Origin: Propionicimonas sp. | GTDB taxonomy: Bacteria > Actinomycetota > Actinomycetes > Propionibacteriales > Propionibacteriaceae | Reading direction: 5' to 3' | DNA length: 64,000 nucleotides | Assembly: GCF_029975155.1 (NCBI RefSeq) | Contig: NZ_JARKPQ010000096.1 | Location: forward strand, 29,854 to 93,853 | Shown here: positions 35,930 to 45,938 of the stretch, in pieces | Position numbering within the stretch: the first letter of the stretch is position 1 | Layout of the letters: every line of letters starts with the position of its first letter | The notes under the pieces: model-generated | What the model was told of the DNA's origin: nothing | The model's input: the letters and a program-made list of their open reading frames with translations, nothing else | Database searches by the model: none | Made by a program: the position numbers and the translations under genes

Positions 35930-38008
35930 ATGACTGATTTCACCTGGACCGAGTTGGATCGGCGGGCGGTGGATACCGCCAGGGTGTTGGCGGCGGATGC
36001 GGTGGAGAAGGTCGGTAACGGCCATCCCGGGACGGCGATCTCGCTGGCGCCGTTGGCGTATCTGTTGTATCAGAAGGTGATGGCTGGGGATCCGGCGGAT
36101 CCGGCCTGGGTGGGACGGGACCGGTTCGTGCTGAGCATCGGGCACTCGTCGTTGACGCAGTACTGCCAGTTGTTCCTGGCCGGCTACGGGTTGGAGGTCG
36201 ATGACCTGGCGGCGCTGCGGACGGAGGGTTCGTTGACGCCGGGGCATCCGGAGTTCGGTCACACCAGGGGTGTGGAGTGCACGACGGGTCCGTTGGGTGC
36301 GGGGATCTCGGACGCGGTGGGGTTCGCGATGGCGGCCAGGCGGGAGCGGGCGTTGCTGGATCCGTCCACGCCGTGGGGTGAGTCGAGTGTGTTCGACCGG
36401 TTCGTGTACACGATCGCCGGTGACGGCTGCATGCAGGAGGGGGTGGCGTCGGAGGCGTCGTCCCTTGCCGGGGCGCAGAAGCTGGGCAATCTGATCCTGA
36501 TCTATGACGACAACCGGATCTCGATCGAGGGGGAGACCCAGATCGCGTTCACCGAGGATGTCGCGGCCCGGTATGCGGCGTATGGCTGGCATGTGCAGCA
36601 TGTGGACTGGACCAATGGCGGTACGGGCTACACCGAGAACGTGCAGGCGCTGTACGAGGCGATCGAGGCCGCGAAGCAGGTGAGCGACAAGCCGTCGTTC
36701 ATCAGGTTGACCACCGTGATCGGCTGGCCGTTGCCGACGAAGGCCGGCCACCATTCGGTGCATGGAGCGAAGCTCGGGGCGGAGGAGGTCGCCGGGCTGA
36801 AGAAGGAGCTCGGGTTCGACCCGGAGCAGTCCTTCCAGGTCGAGCCGGAGGTGCTGGCGCGCACCCGCGCGAACGCCGCGGAGCGGGCGGTGGCGGCGAA
36901 GCGGGTGTGGGAGCCGCGGTTCGCGGCGTGGATGGCGGGCAATCCGGACAAGGTGGCGTTGTTCGAGCGGCTGGTCACCCGGCGGATGCCGGAGGGTCTG
37001 GCCGCGGCGTTGCCGGTGTTCGCCGCGGGCAAGAAGTCGACCCGGGCGGCGTCGGGTGAGGTGCTGAGTGCGCTGGCTGACGTGGTGCCGGAGTTGTGGG
37101 GTGGGTCGGCGGACCTGGCCGGGAGCAACAACACCACGATGAAGGGCCAGCCCTCGTTCCTGCCGCCGGAGCAGTCCTCCCACGATTTCGTCGGCGACTA
37201 CTCCGGGCGCACGCTGCACTTCGGGATCCGTGAGCATGCGATGGGCAACATCGTCAACGGGATCACGATGTCGGGGCTGACCCGGGCCTACGGCGGCACG
37301 TTCCTGGTGTTCGCCGACTACATGCGGGCGGCGGTCCGGCTGGCCGCGTTGCAGAGGATCCCGTCCATCTTCGTGTGGTCGCACGACAGCATCGGGGTGG
37401 GTGAGGACGGCCCGACCCACCAGCCGATCGAGCACCTCGCCAGCCTGCGGGCGATCCCGGGGCTGGACGTGATCCGTCCCGCCGACGCGAACGAGACCGC
37501 CCAGGCCTGGGCCCAGGCCCTGACCCACACCGACCGGCCCAGCGCGATCATCCTGTCCCGCCAGGACCTGGTCACGATCGACCGGGACGCGGCCGGGGTC
37601 GCCCCGGCCACCGAGCTGGCCAAGGGCGGCTACACGCTCATCGACGCCGACGGCGAACTACAGGTGGTGATCATCGCGACCGGTTCGGAGGTCCAGGTCG
37701 CGCTGGCCGCTCGTGACCTGCTGCAGACCGAGGGCGTCGGCACCCGGGTGGTCTCGATGCCGTGCACGGAGTGGTTCAACGCCCAGGATGCCGACTACCG
37801 GGCGTCCGTCCTGCCCTCGGGAGCGGCCAAGGTCGCGGTCGAGGCCGGCGTGCCGATGGGCTGGCGCGACTACGTCGGCGACGCCGGCGAGATCGTCGCC
37901 ATCGACCACTTCGGCGAGTCCGCAGCCGGCAGCCTGCTGTTCACCAAGTACGGCTTCACCGCCGACAACGTCGCCGCCCACGCCCGCACGGCGCTGTCCC
38001 GGATGTGA
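35930..38008 (+). CDS. tkt: transketolase
   Basis: 692-aa thiamine-diphosphate enzyme of the pentose phosphate pathway. The N-terminal [13 protein letters not shown] and TPP motif [18 protein letters not shown] with DDNRISIEG bind cofactor and metal; [16 protein letters not shown] and [19 protein letters not shown] mark the pyrimidine domain. GGAGGAAGG precedes the ATG. Codon choice changes along the gene: the first ~1.4 kb favours G- and T-ending codons (TTG, GTG, GGT) more than its neighbours, the last ~0.6 kb is strongly C-ending. Confidence 0.97.
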   Translation: MTDFTWTELDRRAVDTARVLAADAVEKVGNGHPGTAISLAPLAYLLYQKVMAGDPADPAWVGRDRFVLSIGHSSLTQYCQLFLAGYGLEVDDLAALRTEGSLTPGHPEFGHTRGVECTTGPLGAGISDAVGFAMAARRERALLDPSTPWGESSVFDRFVYTIAGDGCMQEGVASEASSLAGAQKLGNLILIYDDNRISIEGETQIAFTEDVAARYAAYGWHVQHVDWTNGGTGYTENVQALYEAIEAAKQVSDKPSFIRLTTVIGWPLPTKAGHHSVHGAKLGAEEVAGLKKELGFDPEQSFQVEPEVLARTRANAAERAVAAKRVWEPRFAAWMAGNPDKVALFERLVTRRMPEGLAAALPVFAAGKKSTRAASGEVLSALADVVPELWGGSADLAGSNNTTMKGQPSFLPPEQSSHDFVGDYSGRTLHFGIREHAMGNIVNGITMSGLTRAYGGTFLVFADYMRAAVRLAALQRIPSIFVWSHDSIGVGEDGPTHQPIEHLASLRAIPGLDVIRPADANETAQAWAQALTHTDRPSAIILSRQDLVTIDRDAAGVAPATELAKGGYTLIDADGELQVVIIATGSEVQVALAARDLLQTEGVGTRVVSMPCTEWFNAQDADYRASVLPSGAAKVAVEAGVPMGWRDYVGDAGEIVAIDHFGESAAGSLLFTKYGFTADNVAAHARTALSRM

Positions 38009-38979
38009 CACTGGGCATCGCCACGGCACCCAGCACCCGAAGCCAGCGGCTGCGCGCGAACGGCGCGCTGCTGCTGGCTTCGGCCCTGTGGGGCTTCGCG
38101 TTCGTCGCTCAGCGGGTCGGTGCGCAACATGTGGGGCCGTTCGCCTTCACCGCCGTCCGGTTCGCGCTGGGCGCGCTGTTGCTCGTGCCGCTGGTCCTGC
38201 TGCGGGACCGCGTGCGCCGCGTGCCGGTGGCGGTCCGGCGCGCCGCGACGCGGGCGGTGGTGGTGCCAGGAATCCTGACGGGGGTCATGCTCACGGTCGC
38301 GATCAACCTGCAGCAGACCGCGATGAGTGACACCCCGGCCGGGAACGCGGCCTTCATCACGGGCCTCTACATGGTGTTCGTCCCGGTCATCGCCGCGTTC
38401 CGCGGGCACCGCAGCAACGGGGCCACCGTGTTCGGTGTGGTCGCCTCGCTCGTCGGCCTGTACCTGATCAGCGTGACCGAAGCACTGACGATCGGCAGGG
38501 GGGAGGTGCTGCTGATCCTCAGCTGCATCCCGTGGGCGGTGCAGATCCTGATGATCGAGCACTACAGCCCACGGCTGTCGGCGCTGCGGTTCGCCGTCGC
38601 GCAGTTCATCACCTGTGCCGTCCTGAGCGGCCTCGCTGCCCTCGTCTTCGAACGGGCGGCGTTCGCCGGGATCGGCGACGCCGCCGTCCCCCTGCTCTAC
38701 GGCGGGCTGGTGTCGGTCGGGATCGCCTACACGCTGCAGGTCGTCGGTCAGCGCCACGCCCTGGCCACGCACGCCTCGCTGATCATGGCGACCGAGTCCG
38801 TGTTCGGTGCTCTCGGCGGTGCCCTCCTGCTCAGCGAGTCCATGGGCCTGCGGGGCTACCTCGGTGCGGCCCTCATGGTCACCGGCATCGTGGTCTCCCA
38901 GCTCGGCCTGCCGCCCGCGCCGCTCGGCGACCTGAGCGACACCGCCGAGCCTCCTCCGGAGTCCCGGCCCGCTCCCTGA
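38005..38979 (+). CDS. EamA/DMT-family transporter
   Basis: 324-aa membrane protein with ten predicted helices in two EamA repeats; NGALLLASALWGFAFVAQRVG opens the first and the second ends ESVFGALGGALLLSE. The GTG start overlaps the tkt stop (GTGA), suggesting co-translation. Family members export amino acids, nucleosides or other metabolites; the substrate cannot be told. The last codons and the stop fall in the first unit of the 22-23-bp tandem repeat that follows. Confidence 0.85.
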   Translation: MTLGIATAPSTRSQRLRANGALLLASALWGFAFVAQRVGAQHVGPFAFTAVRFALGALLLVPLVLLRDRVRRVPVAVRRAATRAVVVPGILTGVMLTVAINLQQTAMSDTPAGNAAFITGLYMVFVPVIAAFRGHRSNGATVFGVVASLVGLYLISVTEALTIGRGEVLLILSCIPWAVQILMIEHYSPRLSALRFAVAQFITCAVLSGLAALVFERAAFAGIGDAAVPLLYGGLVSVGIAYTLQVVGQRHALATHASLIMATESVFGALGGALLLSESMGLRGYLGAALMVTGIVVSQLGLPPAPLGDLSDTAEPPPESRPAP

Positions 38980-39069
38980 TCGGACAATCGCCCGTTCCCT
39001 GACTGGACAATCGCCCGCTCCCTGACCGGTCACTCGCCCGCCCCTGACCGGACAACGGCCACCCCCTGA
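38974..39069. repeat. tandem 22-23-bp repeats (CCCTGACCGGACAATCGCCCGC)
   Basis: CCCTGA recurs at 38974, 38997, 39020, 39042 and 39064, each followed by a variant of CGGACAATCGCCCG. The first unit contains the transporter stop codon and the last runs into copy B of the ~80-bp palindrome, whose left arm resembles the unit. Confidence 0.8.
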
Positions 39070-39147
39070 CGGGACAATTCTGCCGCCAGCGTCCCGCGAT
39101 CGGCGTTTACCCGGCGGGAGGTGCAACGAGGGTCAGCTTTGTCCCGA
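39069..39147. repeat. ~80-bp inverted-repeat element, copy B (right arm eroded)
   Basis: Left arm ACGGGACAATTCTGCCGCC and right arm CAGCTTTGTCCCGA span 79 bp in a convergent gap. The right arm forms the last codons and stop of the minus-strand gene at 39133. Confidence 0.7.
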
Positions 39148-39684
39148 AACGTGCTGAGTCGGGATCTCGTGGAAGCCGCCTCGGCGCAGGGCTTCGGCCG
39201 CCGAGGCATCGTCCGTGCGCACCTGGATGCTGCGGGCGTCGTGGTGGGCGGCCCACCAGGCGAGGGCGAGCACGTCGGCACACTCGCCGGTGGTCACCCA
39301 CTCGCCGTCCAGGGCGGCAAGGCATGGCGGCGGGTCGTCCCAGTCGCCGAGGACAGGCGGCGGCTGGACGTCGAGCAGATCGCAGAGCCGGGCGACGAAC
39401 ACCCGTCCGGACACCCCGGCGGACGCGGCCAGCCGGTCGAGCTCGGCGCGAGGGGCGCGCAGCGGATCGCGTCCCCTGGCCACTCCGACCGGTCGCAGGG
39501 CGAGTACGTCCGGCCACGCCACGACGTGGTCGGCACCCCGCCGATCCCGGACGGTGAGGCCGTCCGCGGCCACGGCCGCCACGAAGCCCACGAGGTCGCC
39601 CTGGCCACCGTCGGCGAGGATGCGGCGCAGGCTCACCCTGCGGCCGACCCCGACGTGTCGGGGTTCGGGACGCCGGCGGGGCAT
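39133..39684 (-). pseudogene. GNAT-like N-acetyltransferase remnant (possibly still expressed)
   Basis: 183-codon ORF divergent from fdxA. The start [21 protein letters not shown] and a central SH3-like stretch ([24 protein letters not shown]) resemble actinobacterial GNAT proteins that usually sit upstream of fdxA-dapC and have over 250 residues. The acetyl-CoA binding core is missing; only an end-of-domain phrase [13 protein letters not shown] remains. The final codons HVSGQS and the stop come from the right arm of repeat copy B, so the gene end seems to have been replaced. A GGGAG lies 10 nt before the ATG. Confidence 0.5.
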
Positions 39685-39756
39685 GACGCATCGTCTCCCG
39701 TTGTCAGTTGTAGAGTTCAGGTGAATCTGGCAAGTATCGAACCAGGAGCCCGGCCC

Positions 39757-40077
39757 ATGACCTACGTGATCACCCTCCCCTGTGTGGATGTCAAGGATCT
39801 CGCGTGCGTCGAGGAGTGTCCGGTCGACTGCATCTACGAGGGTAACCGGATGCTCTACATCCACCCCGACGAGTGCGTCGACTGCGGGGCCTGCGAGCCG
39901 GTCTGCCCAGTCGAGGCCATCTACTACGAGGACGATGTGCCGACCGACCAGGCCGAGTACTACGACGTCAACGTCCACTTCTTCGACGAGATCGGCTCAC
40001 CGGGTGGCGCGGCCAAGCTCGGCCCGATCGACGCCGACCACCCGACGGTCGCCGCGCTCCCGCCGCAGGGCGAGTGA
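39757..40077 (+). CDS. fdxA: seven-iron ferredoxin
   Basis: 106-aa [3Fe-4S][4Fe-4S] ferredoxin. Cluster residues are in [21 protein letters not shown] and [19 protein letters not shown]; the acidic C-terminal extension is normal for actinobacterial FdxA. AGGAG lies 12 nt before the ATG, and TAGAGT about 40 nt upstream may be the -10 box. The stop overlaps the dapC start, the conserved actinobacterial pairing. Confidence 0.95.
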   Translation: MTYVITLPCVDVKDLACVEECPVDCIYEGNRMLYIHPDECVDCGACEPVCPVEAIYYEDDVPTDQAEYYDVNVHFFDEIGSPGGAAKLGPIDADHPTVAALPPQGE

Positions 40078-41180
40078 CCCCGGGGCTGGCAGGACGGCTG
40101 CCCGACTTCCCGTGGGACTCCCTGGCCCAGGCGCGAGCCCGCGCCGAGGCGCACCCTGACGGCATCGTCGACCTCTCGGTCGGCACGCCGGTCGATCCGA
40201 CGCCCGAGGTCGCCCAGCGGGCGCTGTGCGAGGCTGCGAACGCTCCTGGCTATCCCGCGACCTGGGGGACGCCGGCCCTGCGCGCCGCGATCATCGGCTA
40301 CCTCGAGCGTCGCTGGGGCGCGATCGGACTCACGGACGCCGGCGTGCTGCCCGTCGTCGGCACCAAGGAACTCGTCGCGCTGTTGCCCACCCTGCTCGGG
40401 GTGGGTGCCGGCCGGACGGTGGTGATCCCGGCCACCGCGTATCCCACCTACGACGTGGGTGCCCGGGTCGCGGGCGCGTCCGTGGTCGCGAGTGACGACC
40501 CGGCCGTGGTCGCCGAGGTCCGGCCGGGACTGGTCTGGATCAACTCCCCGGCCAACCCCCATGGACGCATCCTGTCCCCGGCCGAGTTGCGCGCCTGGGT
40601 GGACGCGACCCGCGCGGTCGGCGCCGTGCTGGCGTCGGACGAGTGCTACGGGGAGTTCGGCTGGGACGCGGAGCCGATGTCGGTGCTGCACCCGGGCATC
40701 AACGGCGGCTCGCTGGACGGGCTCCTGGCCGCGTACTCGCTGTCGAAGCGGTCGAACGCCGCAGGCTACCGCGCGGGGTTCGTCGCCGGCGATCCCGCGG
40801 TCGTCGCGCCGCTGCTGGAGGTGCGCAAGCACGTCGGCCTGATGATGCCCGGGCCCGTCCAGGCGGCCATGGCCGCGCTGCTCGGCGACCAGGGGCACGT
40901 CGAGGAACAGCGCGCCCACTACCGGCAACGCCGCGTGCTGCTGCGTCCCGCGTTGGCCGCTGCCGGATACCGGGTCGAGCACTCCGAGGGGTCGCTCTAC
41001 CTGTGGTGCACCCGCGACGAGGACTGCCGCGCCAGCGTCGACCACCTGGCCGGGCTGGGCATCCTGGTCGCCCCCGGCGACTTCTACGGTGAGGCCGGGC
41101 GGACCTTCGTCCGCGTGGCCCTCACCGCGACCGACGAACGGATCGCCGCCGCCGCCCGCCGGCTGCTCGCCGCAAGCTGA
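40074..41180 (+). CDS. dapC: N-succinyldiaminopimelate aminotransferase
   Basis: 368-aa fold-type I PLP enzyme of the succinylase route to diaminopimelate and lysine. Visible residues: substrate loop [14 protein letters not shown], the Asn of NSPANPHG, the Asp/Tyr pair in [11 protein letters not shown] and the PLP lysine in AYSLSKRSN (about residue 225). Assignment as DapC rests on the fdxA-dapC pairing and on dapD, dapE and dapA elsewhere in the window. GTG overlaps the fdxA stop. Confidence 0.92.
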   Translation: MTPGLAGRLPDFPWDSLAQARARAEAHPDGIVDLSVGTPVDPTPEVAQRALCEAANAPGYPATWGTPALRAAIIGYLERRWGAIGLTDAGVLPVVGTKELVALLPTLLGVGAGRTVVIPATAYPTYDVGARVAGASVVASDDPAVVAEVRPGLVWINSPANPHGRILSPAELRAWVDATRAVGAVLASDECYGEFGWDAEPMSVLHPGINGGSLDGLLAAYSLSKRSNAAGYRAGFVAGDPAVVAPLLEVRKHVGLMMPGPVQAAMAALLGDQGHVEEQRAHYRQRRVLLRPALAAAGYRVEHSEGSLYLWCTRDEDCRASVDHLAGLGILVAPGDFYGEAGRTFVRVALTATDERIAAAARRLLAAS

Positions 41181-41208
41181 TCGGCGGAGTTCCTTCTTCC
41201 GCCCCCCA

Positions 41209-41292
41209 ACCACAGGGATCCCGGGCCTGACCCGGGATCCCTGTGGTCGGGTTGCTGAGCGTGTGCGGGGTCCCGGCGTTCGCCGGGATGAC
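41209..41292. repeat. REP/BIME-like double hairpin
   Basis: Hairpin 1 has a perfect 17-bp stem (ACCACAGGGATCCCGGG with its complement, 41209-41247, 5-nt loop). Hairpin 2 is TCCCGGCG/CGCCGGGA (41271-41288) followed by TGAC. It lies 29 nt after the dapC stop and could also end transcription. This and the next repeats fill the 339-bp gap 41181-41519; no gene is seen in it. Confidence 0.75.
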
Positions 41293-41302
41293 GACAGGGA
41301 AT

Positions 41303-41387
41303 GTGAACGGTAAAGGAACCGTCCCCTTCCTGTTCACCCCATCGCTGGTGAGGGTGTGGTCATCCCGGGCTTGACCCGGGATCCCTG
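41303..41387. repeat. GTGAAC...GTTCAC palindrome and second REP unit
   Basis: An imperfect palindrome with ends GTGAACGG (41303) and CCTGTTCAC (to 41337) precedes GTCATCCCGGGCTTGACCCGGGATCCCTGT (41359-41387, quoted in parts: GTCATCCCGGG and CCCGGGATCCC are the stem arms). Confidence 0.65.
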
Positions 41388-41519
41388 TCGGCCGAGTCGC
41401 CTGGCGGTGCGGGATCGCGGTCTCGCCTTCCCGCTCAATCGGTGGAGCCAAGCTGAGAAGAGCCCAAAGGTTCTGCCGACCGTGCCCGCGCGAGTGCCGG
41501 TCCCCCCGACGATGGGCTC

Positions 41520-43010
41520 GTGGGATACCGGGTGGCGCTGACGCTTCTGCTGCTCGTCGGCTGCACCGGGCCTGCAGCGCCGACAGTGTCGCCGTCGCCC
41601 ACCCAGACCGCCACCCCGCCGGTCTCCACGGCCGCCACCCCCGCCCCCGACTACTACGCCGGCCCGCGTCCGCTGCCCGTCGGCGACGGGAAGCCGATGC
41701 TCTGGCCGGTCGCCACCTCGGTCGCGATCCTCGACGGTGGCTACCGGGTCGAGACCATCCGCTACGGGTTCGTCGATGTCACCGGCAAGCTCGTGGTCCG
41801 GCCTCGCTACGAGAGGTACCAGTACTGCCGCGACACGGCAGGCCGGGTCGTCCTCGTGGTCGCCACCGCCGCCGGGCGAAAGGCCGACGTCCTCGACCTG
41901 ACCGGGACGGTGATTCGCAGGGCGCCGACCGCGCATGCCGAATGCGGCCCCACGGGCACGGTGGTGTTCTCCTGGTGGATCGATCCCGAGACGGGCAACT
42001 GGCAGGACGGAGTCCTCGACCTGCGCACCGGCGGGGTCCTGTTGCCGCTCGCACCGCACCGGCACGTCTCCGTGGTCGACGACCGCACCGTGGACGTCTC
42101 CGACAAGGAGGGCGCGTACTTCCTCGATGTGCGTACCGGGCGGCGGACGCCGCATCCGGGCTGGCTCAACAGCGGCCGCCTCGAGCCCGGCGCGCCGGGG
42201 GCGCTCGCCTCGACGAAGCGCGACAACAGGGGACGCCACGACTACCTGAACCTCAAGGGCAGGTGGATCCTGCCGCCCGAGTTCGCCGGGGTCGAGGAGT
42301 TCGCCGGCGGTCACGCCGTGGTCGCACTCGCCCCGGACCGGTTCACCTTCCTCGACACGCGGTTGCAGCGGGTCGGCGGGGAGTGGGCCAGCATCCAGGC
42401 TGTGCGCGACGCGTCCGACAACCTGGTGGGCTACGTCGTCACCAGCGCGGCCGGGCACGGTCTCCTGGGCGCCGACCTGCATACGCTGATCGCACCCGGA
42501 CCGGACGGGATCGAGTGCTCCTGGGATGCGCACGGCGCCTGCTCGGTGCAGGCCGTCGATGGTCGGCTGTCGATGGTCACCCTGCCGGCGGGCACATCGA
42601 TGGCGCTGCCCGACGGCTACCGGCGGATCGTCAGTCCGGGCTTCCTGGCCGATGTGGTGGGAACCGGCGAGGAAGCCGCGACCCGGCACGTCCTCGCCGT
42701 CGGCTCGGGTGCGGTCGCCGCCCTCGACTGGCCGTCCTCCTGCGAGGCGGTCGAGGACGCCTGGGCGGTGTGCGCGCCGTCCCTGCCACCGTCGGAGGAC
42801 GAGGAGTGGCAGCCCGACATCCTGCCCACCGTGGTGATCGACGCCGAGGGCCGCCGGACCGCCTTCGCGACGATCGCGCCGGTGGCCGATCCGGTGCACG
42901 TCGGCAGGACGGCGTACTACATGGCGACCACCGGGCGCCACACCGGTCTGGTCGACGCGCACGGCACGTGGCTGTACCGGCAGGGACGCTTCACGGAACT
43001 GGAGGACTGA
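41520..43010 (+). CDS. WG-repeat lipoprotein
   Basis: 496-aa secreted protein. A short signal ends in a lipobox LLLLVGC, followed by a Ser/Thr/Pro linker to about residue 40. The rest is built of WG-type beta units such as YGFVDVTGKLVVRPRYERY and HDYLNLKGRWILPPEFAGV, suggesting a propeller-like surface domain. GTG at 41520 lacks a clear Shine-Dalgarno; a second GTG 4 codons in is possible. It lies 3 nt before the PstS-like gene, so the two probably share a transcript. Function unknown. Confidence 0.75.
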   Translation: MGYRVALTLLLLVGCTGPAAPTVSPSPTQTATPPVSTAATPAPDYYAGPRPLPVGDGKPMLWPVATSVAILDGGYRVETIRYGFVDVTGKLVVRPRYERYQYCRDTAGRVVLVVATAAGRKADVLDLTGTVIRRAPTAHAECGPTGTVVFSWWIDPETGNWQDGVLDLRTGGVLLPLAPHRHVSVVDDRTVDVSDKEGAYFLDVRTGRRTPHPGWLNSGRLEPGAPGALASTKRDNRGRHDYLNLKGRWILPPEFAGVEEFAGGHAVVALAPDRFTFLDTRLQRVGGEWASIQAVRDASDNLVGYVVTSAAGHGLLGADLHTLIAPGPDGIECSWDAHGACSVQAVDGRLSMVTLPAGTSMALPDGYRRIVSPGFLADVVGTGEEAATRHVLAVGSGAVAALDWPSSCEAVEDAWAVCAPSLPPSEDEEWQPDILPTVVIDAEGRRTAFATIAPVADPVHVGRTAYYMATTGRHTGLVDAHGTWLYRQGRFTELED

Positions 43011-43013
43011 ACC

Positions 43014-43946
43014 ATGCAGCGACGGGTTGTTGCGGCGACCGCTCTCGCGGTGATGCTGGCGGGCTGTGTCGGCCAGGTGGGGTCGCCGACGCCGGGCCCG
43101 AGCATCCCGCCGTCCCCGTCCGGCTCGTCGGCCCCGTCCGCGGCGCCGCTGCTGGCGTTGACCGACCTGCCGCGAATCGACGGGTCGACGGCGAACATTC
43201 CGCTGATCTCCCTGCTCATTCAGCGGATGACCGGCGTCCCGGAGAGCATGGCCGACAACACGGTGAAGACGACGGGGACACCCACCGCCTGGCGCAACCT
43301 GGTCGATGGCAGCGCCGACGTGCTGGTGGTCTACGAGGCCGATCGGACCGTTGCGGCGGAGGTCAGGGAGTCCGGGATCGAACTCGAGGTCCACCCGATC
43401 GGACGCGACGCGCTGGTCTTCTTCGCCAACGAGTCGAACCCGGTCACGTCGCTGTCCACCGCCCAGTACAAGGCGATCTACACGGGCAGGCTGGTGAACT
43501 GGGCCCAGGTCGGCGGCCGAAGGTCGACGATCGTCGCCTACCAGCGGCCGGAGGAGTCCGGGTCGCAGGCCCTGTTGCGCAAGTACGTCGTGGGCGGCGC
43601 CCGCATGGCGAAGGCTCCCTCTGACCGGGTCACGGGCGAGATGGCCGAGATCATCACCGGGGTGGCGAGCTACGCCAACACCGGCAACGCGCTGGGCTAC
43701 AGCGTCTACTACTACCTCGCCAAGATGTACGCGGTGAAGGGCATCAAGATGCTGGGCGTCTCCGGTGTGATGCCGTCGACCGAGACCATCGCCGATGGGA
43801 CCTACCCCTACGCGAACGACTTCTACGCCGTCGTGCGCGCCGACGAGCCCGCCGGCAGCCCCGCCCGCAGAGTCCTCGACTGGCTGCTCAGCGACGACGG
43901 TCGGCAGGCCGTCCTGGACGCCGGCTACGTCCCCGTGCAGCGGTGA
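43014..43946 (+). CDS. PstS-like substrate-binding lipoprotein
   Basis: 310-aa extracytoplasmic binding protein with lipobox VMLAGC and a Pro/Ser-rich linker. The core shows periplasmic binding protein features of the PstS/PBP-like group: PLISLLIQRM, GSADVLVVYEADRTVAAEV, LVFFANESNPVTSL, and YTGRLVNWAQVGG. No pst permease or ATPase gene is nearby, so it may bind a ligand without transport or serve a remote system. Phosphate specificity is not assured. Confidence 0.75.
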   Translation: MQRRVVAATALAVMLAGCVGQVGSPTPGPSIPPSPSGSSAPSAAPLLALTDLPRIDGSTANIPLISLLIQRMTGVPESMADNTVKTTGTPTAWRNLVDGSADVLVVYEADRTVAAEVRESGIELEVHPIGRDALVFFANESNPVTSLSTAQYKAIYTGRLVNWAQVGGRRSTIVAYQRPEESGSQALLRKYVVGGARMAKAPSDRVTGEMAEIITGVASYANTGNALGYSVYYYLAKMYAVKGIKMLGVSGVMPSTETIADGTYPYANDFYAVVRADEPAGSPARRVLDWLLSDDGRQAVLDAGYVPVQR

Positions 43947-44019
43947 CGCGGCAAGAGGGTCCCGACGCCGGCCTTCTGGCGTCCCGCCCAGGTCTCCGGG
44001 CGCGATAGGCCCCGGCCAG

Positions 44020-44100
44020 AACGGGACAAACCTGCCGCGAACTGAGCCCAGGACGTGCCCGCCGTCCTGCCGCGCGATCGCGCGGCAGGAATGTCCCGTT
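44020..44100. repeat. ~80-bp inverted-repeat element, copy C
   Basis: AACGGGACAAACCTGCCGCG and CGCGGCAGGAATGTCCCGTT are complementary at 18 of 20 positions. The element lies in a convergent gap (43947-44136) between the PstS-like and SLT-like genes. Confidence 0.85.
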
Positions 44101-44136
44101 CGCTGATCCGCTCCGGAGTTGTCGCCGCCTCCGCGG

Positions 44137-45000
44137 TCAGCGCGGCGTCGGACCGGGGAACACCAGTTCGACGGTCGAAGCGGTGTCCGGGGGGCCCGTG
44201 CCCACCCAGTCGGCGAGGGACGCGGGGGAGTGCGTCCACGTGTAGGGACCGATCCGCACGGAGGCCAGTCCGTACGCCTGCGTGTTCGCGATCGCCAGGT
44301 GGGCGACGGCCCAGGCATGGGTGGCCTTCTTCGCCGTCACGGTGAGCTTCTCCCCGTCGCGCGTGATGGCGATCGTGTCCTCGCCGAGGGTCTTGTTCAG
44401 GAAGGTCCGCATACCGGCCGGATCGGCCGTGCCCGGGGCCTTCACCACGCAACGGAAGGACGCCGGCGTCTCGCCGGTGAGAGAACTGGCCAACGTCCGG
44501 GCGTTGGGGACGTGCCGACGGTAGGCCTCCGGGTAGGCGCTGCGCTGGACGGCCTGGGCAACGTCGTTGATGTCCTTGGTCTTCCAGTTCTTGATCTTCT
44601 CCATCTCCCGGTAGAAGGAGCGGGTGGAGTACCACGGGTTCATGATCTGGTCCTCCGTCCCCCAGCCCTTCGACGGACGCTGCTGGAAGAGGCCGAGCGA
44701 GTCGGCGTGCCCGTAGTCGAGGTTGCGGATCCCCGACTCCTGGTAGGCCGTCGCCAGGGCGATGGACGCCGCCCGCGGCGCGAGTCCGCGCTTGATCGAC
44801 ATGCCGGCGATGATCGCGGCGTTGCGCGCCTGCTCGGGGTCGACGGTGGTGGTGCGGCCGCCCGCCGTGGCCGTGCACCGGTCGTCGATCGGGAGAGGCG
44901 ACTTGTTCCAGTTGGACCACAGGGTGATCCCGCCCGCGACCAGCGCCAGCACGATGGCGATGCCGAGGAGCGCCCACAGGACGCCCCTCGTCCGCTTCAT
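44137..45000 (-). CDS. exported SLT/lysozyme-like protein
   Basis: 287 aa with one N-terminal membrane anchor (residues about 8-30). TAYQESGIRNLDYGHADSLG and LFQQRPSKGWG match the Glu-containing motif of soluble lytic transglycosylase/Rpf-like folds, with the candidate catalytic Glu near residue 90. The C-terminal half is unassigned. Such actinobacterial proteins are often mislabelled as heavy metal transporters. ATG at 45000 is favoured because GAGG lies 5 nt upstream; GTG at 45006 is in frame. It follows dapD in the same direction with a 7-nt gap. Confidence 0.7.
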   Translation of the reverse strand: MKRTRGVLWALLGIAIVLALVAGGITLWSNWNKSPLPIDDRCTATAGGRTTTVDPEQARNAAIIAGMSIKRGLAPRAASIALATAYQESGIRNLDYGHADSLGLFQQRPSKGWGTEDQIMNPWYSTRSFYREMEKIKNWKTKDINDVAQAVQRSAYPEAYRRHVPNARTLASSLTGETPASFRCVVKAPGTADPAGMRTFLNKTLGEDTIAITRDGEKLTVTAKKATHAWAVAHLAIANTQAYGLASVRIGPYTWTHSPASLADWVGTGPPDTASTVELVFPGPTPR

Positions 45001-45007
45001 CGCCACC

Positions 45008-45931
45008 TCAATTGTCGTGCAGCGCCGTGTTCAGCTCGACGCCGGTGCCCGCCCGGACCCTCGCCTCGACCGCACCGGTGAGCGAGTTGCGCAGGAACAG
45101 CAGCCCGCTGCGTCCGCTCAACTGGACGGCCTTCACCACCGCTCCACCGCTGAGGGTCACCTTCGTGCCGGCGGTGACGTAGAGGCCGGCCTCCACCACG
45201 CAGTCGTCGCCGAGCGAGATGCCCACACCGGACTCGGCGCCGAGCAGGCAGCGCTCACCGATGGTGATCTGTTCCTGCCCGCCGCCGGAGAGGGTGCCCA
45301 TGATGGACGCGCCCCCGCCGATGTCGGTGCCGTCCCCGATCACCACGCCGGCGGAGATCCGGCCCTCCACCATCGACGTGCCGAGGGTGCCGGCGTTGAA
45401 GTTCACGAAGCCCTCGTGCATGACGGTGGTTCCCGGGGCGAGGTGCGCACCCAGGCGGACGCGGTCGGCGTCCGCGATCCGCACCCCGGACGGCAGGACG
45501 TAGTCGGTCATCCGGGGGAACTTGTCCACGCCGTGCACCGACACCCGGCCACGCGCGGAGAGCAGGGCCAGCCGGACGTCCTCGAACCCGTCCACCGCGC
45601 AGGGACCGACGCTCGTCCAGACCACGTTGGGCAGAACACCGAAGAGCCCGGTGAGATCGATCGTCCGTGGCGCACAGACACGCGTGCTCAGCAGATGCAG
45701 CCGCAGGTAGGCGTCCGGCACGTCGGCCGGGGGCGCGTCCAGGTCGATCTCGACGAGCACGGGCTCGGTGCGCACGCCGCGCTCGTCGTCGAGCTGGCCG
45801 GCGGCGACCAGTGCCTGCGGCGGCTCGCGGTCGGCGGCGTCGCCGAGGGCAGGTGCGGGGAACCAGGTGTCGAGGACCTGGCCGGACTCATGGACGCTGG
45901 CCAGGCCCCAGCCGTGCGCGGGTCGGGTCAT
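45008..45931 (-). CDS. dapD: tetrahydrodipicolinate N-succinyltransferase
   Basis: 307-aa actinobacterial-type DapD, acting before DapC in diaminopimelate synthesis. The left-handed beta-helix repeats are evident ([57 protein letters not shown]). The ATG is fixed by a TAGGCT box 7 nt upstream (leaderless type). It is divergent from dapE across 64 bp. Confidence 0.95.
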   Translation of the reverse strand: MTRPAHGWGLASVHESGQVLDTWFPAPALGDAADREPPQALVAAGQLDDERGVRTEPVLVEIDLDAPPADVPDAYLRLHLLSTRVCAPRTIDLTGLFGVLPNVVWTSVGPCAVDGFEDVRLALLSARGRVSVHGVDKFPRMTDYVLPSGVRIADADRVRLGAHLAPGTTVMHEGFVNFNAGTLGTSMVEGRISAGVVIGDGTDIGGGASIMGTLSGGGQEQITIGERCLLGAESGVGISLGDDCVVEAGLYVTAGTKVTLSGGAVVKAVQLSGRSGLLFLRNSLTGAVEARVRAGTGVELNTALHDN

Positions 45932-45938
45932 GCCGGTC

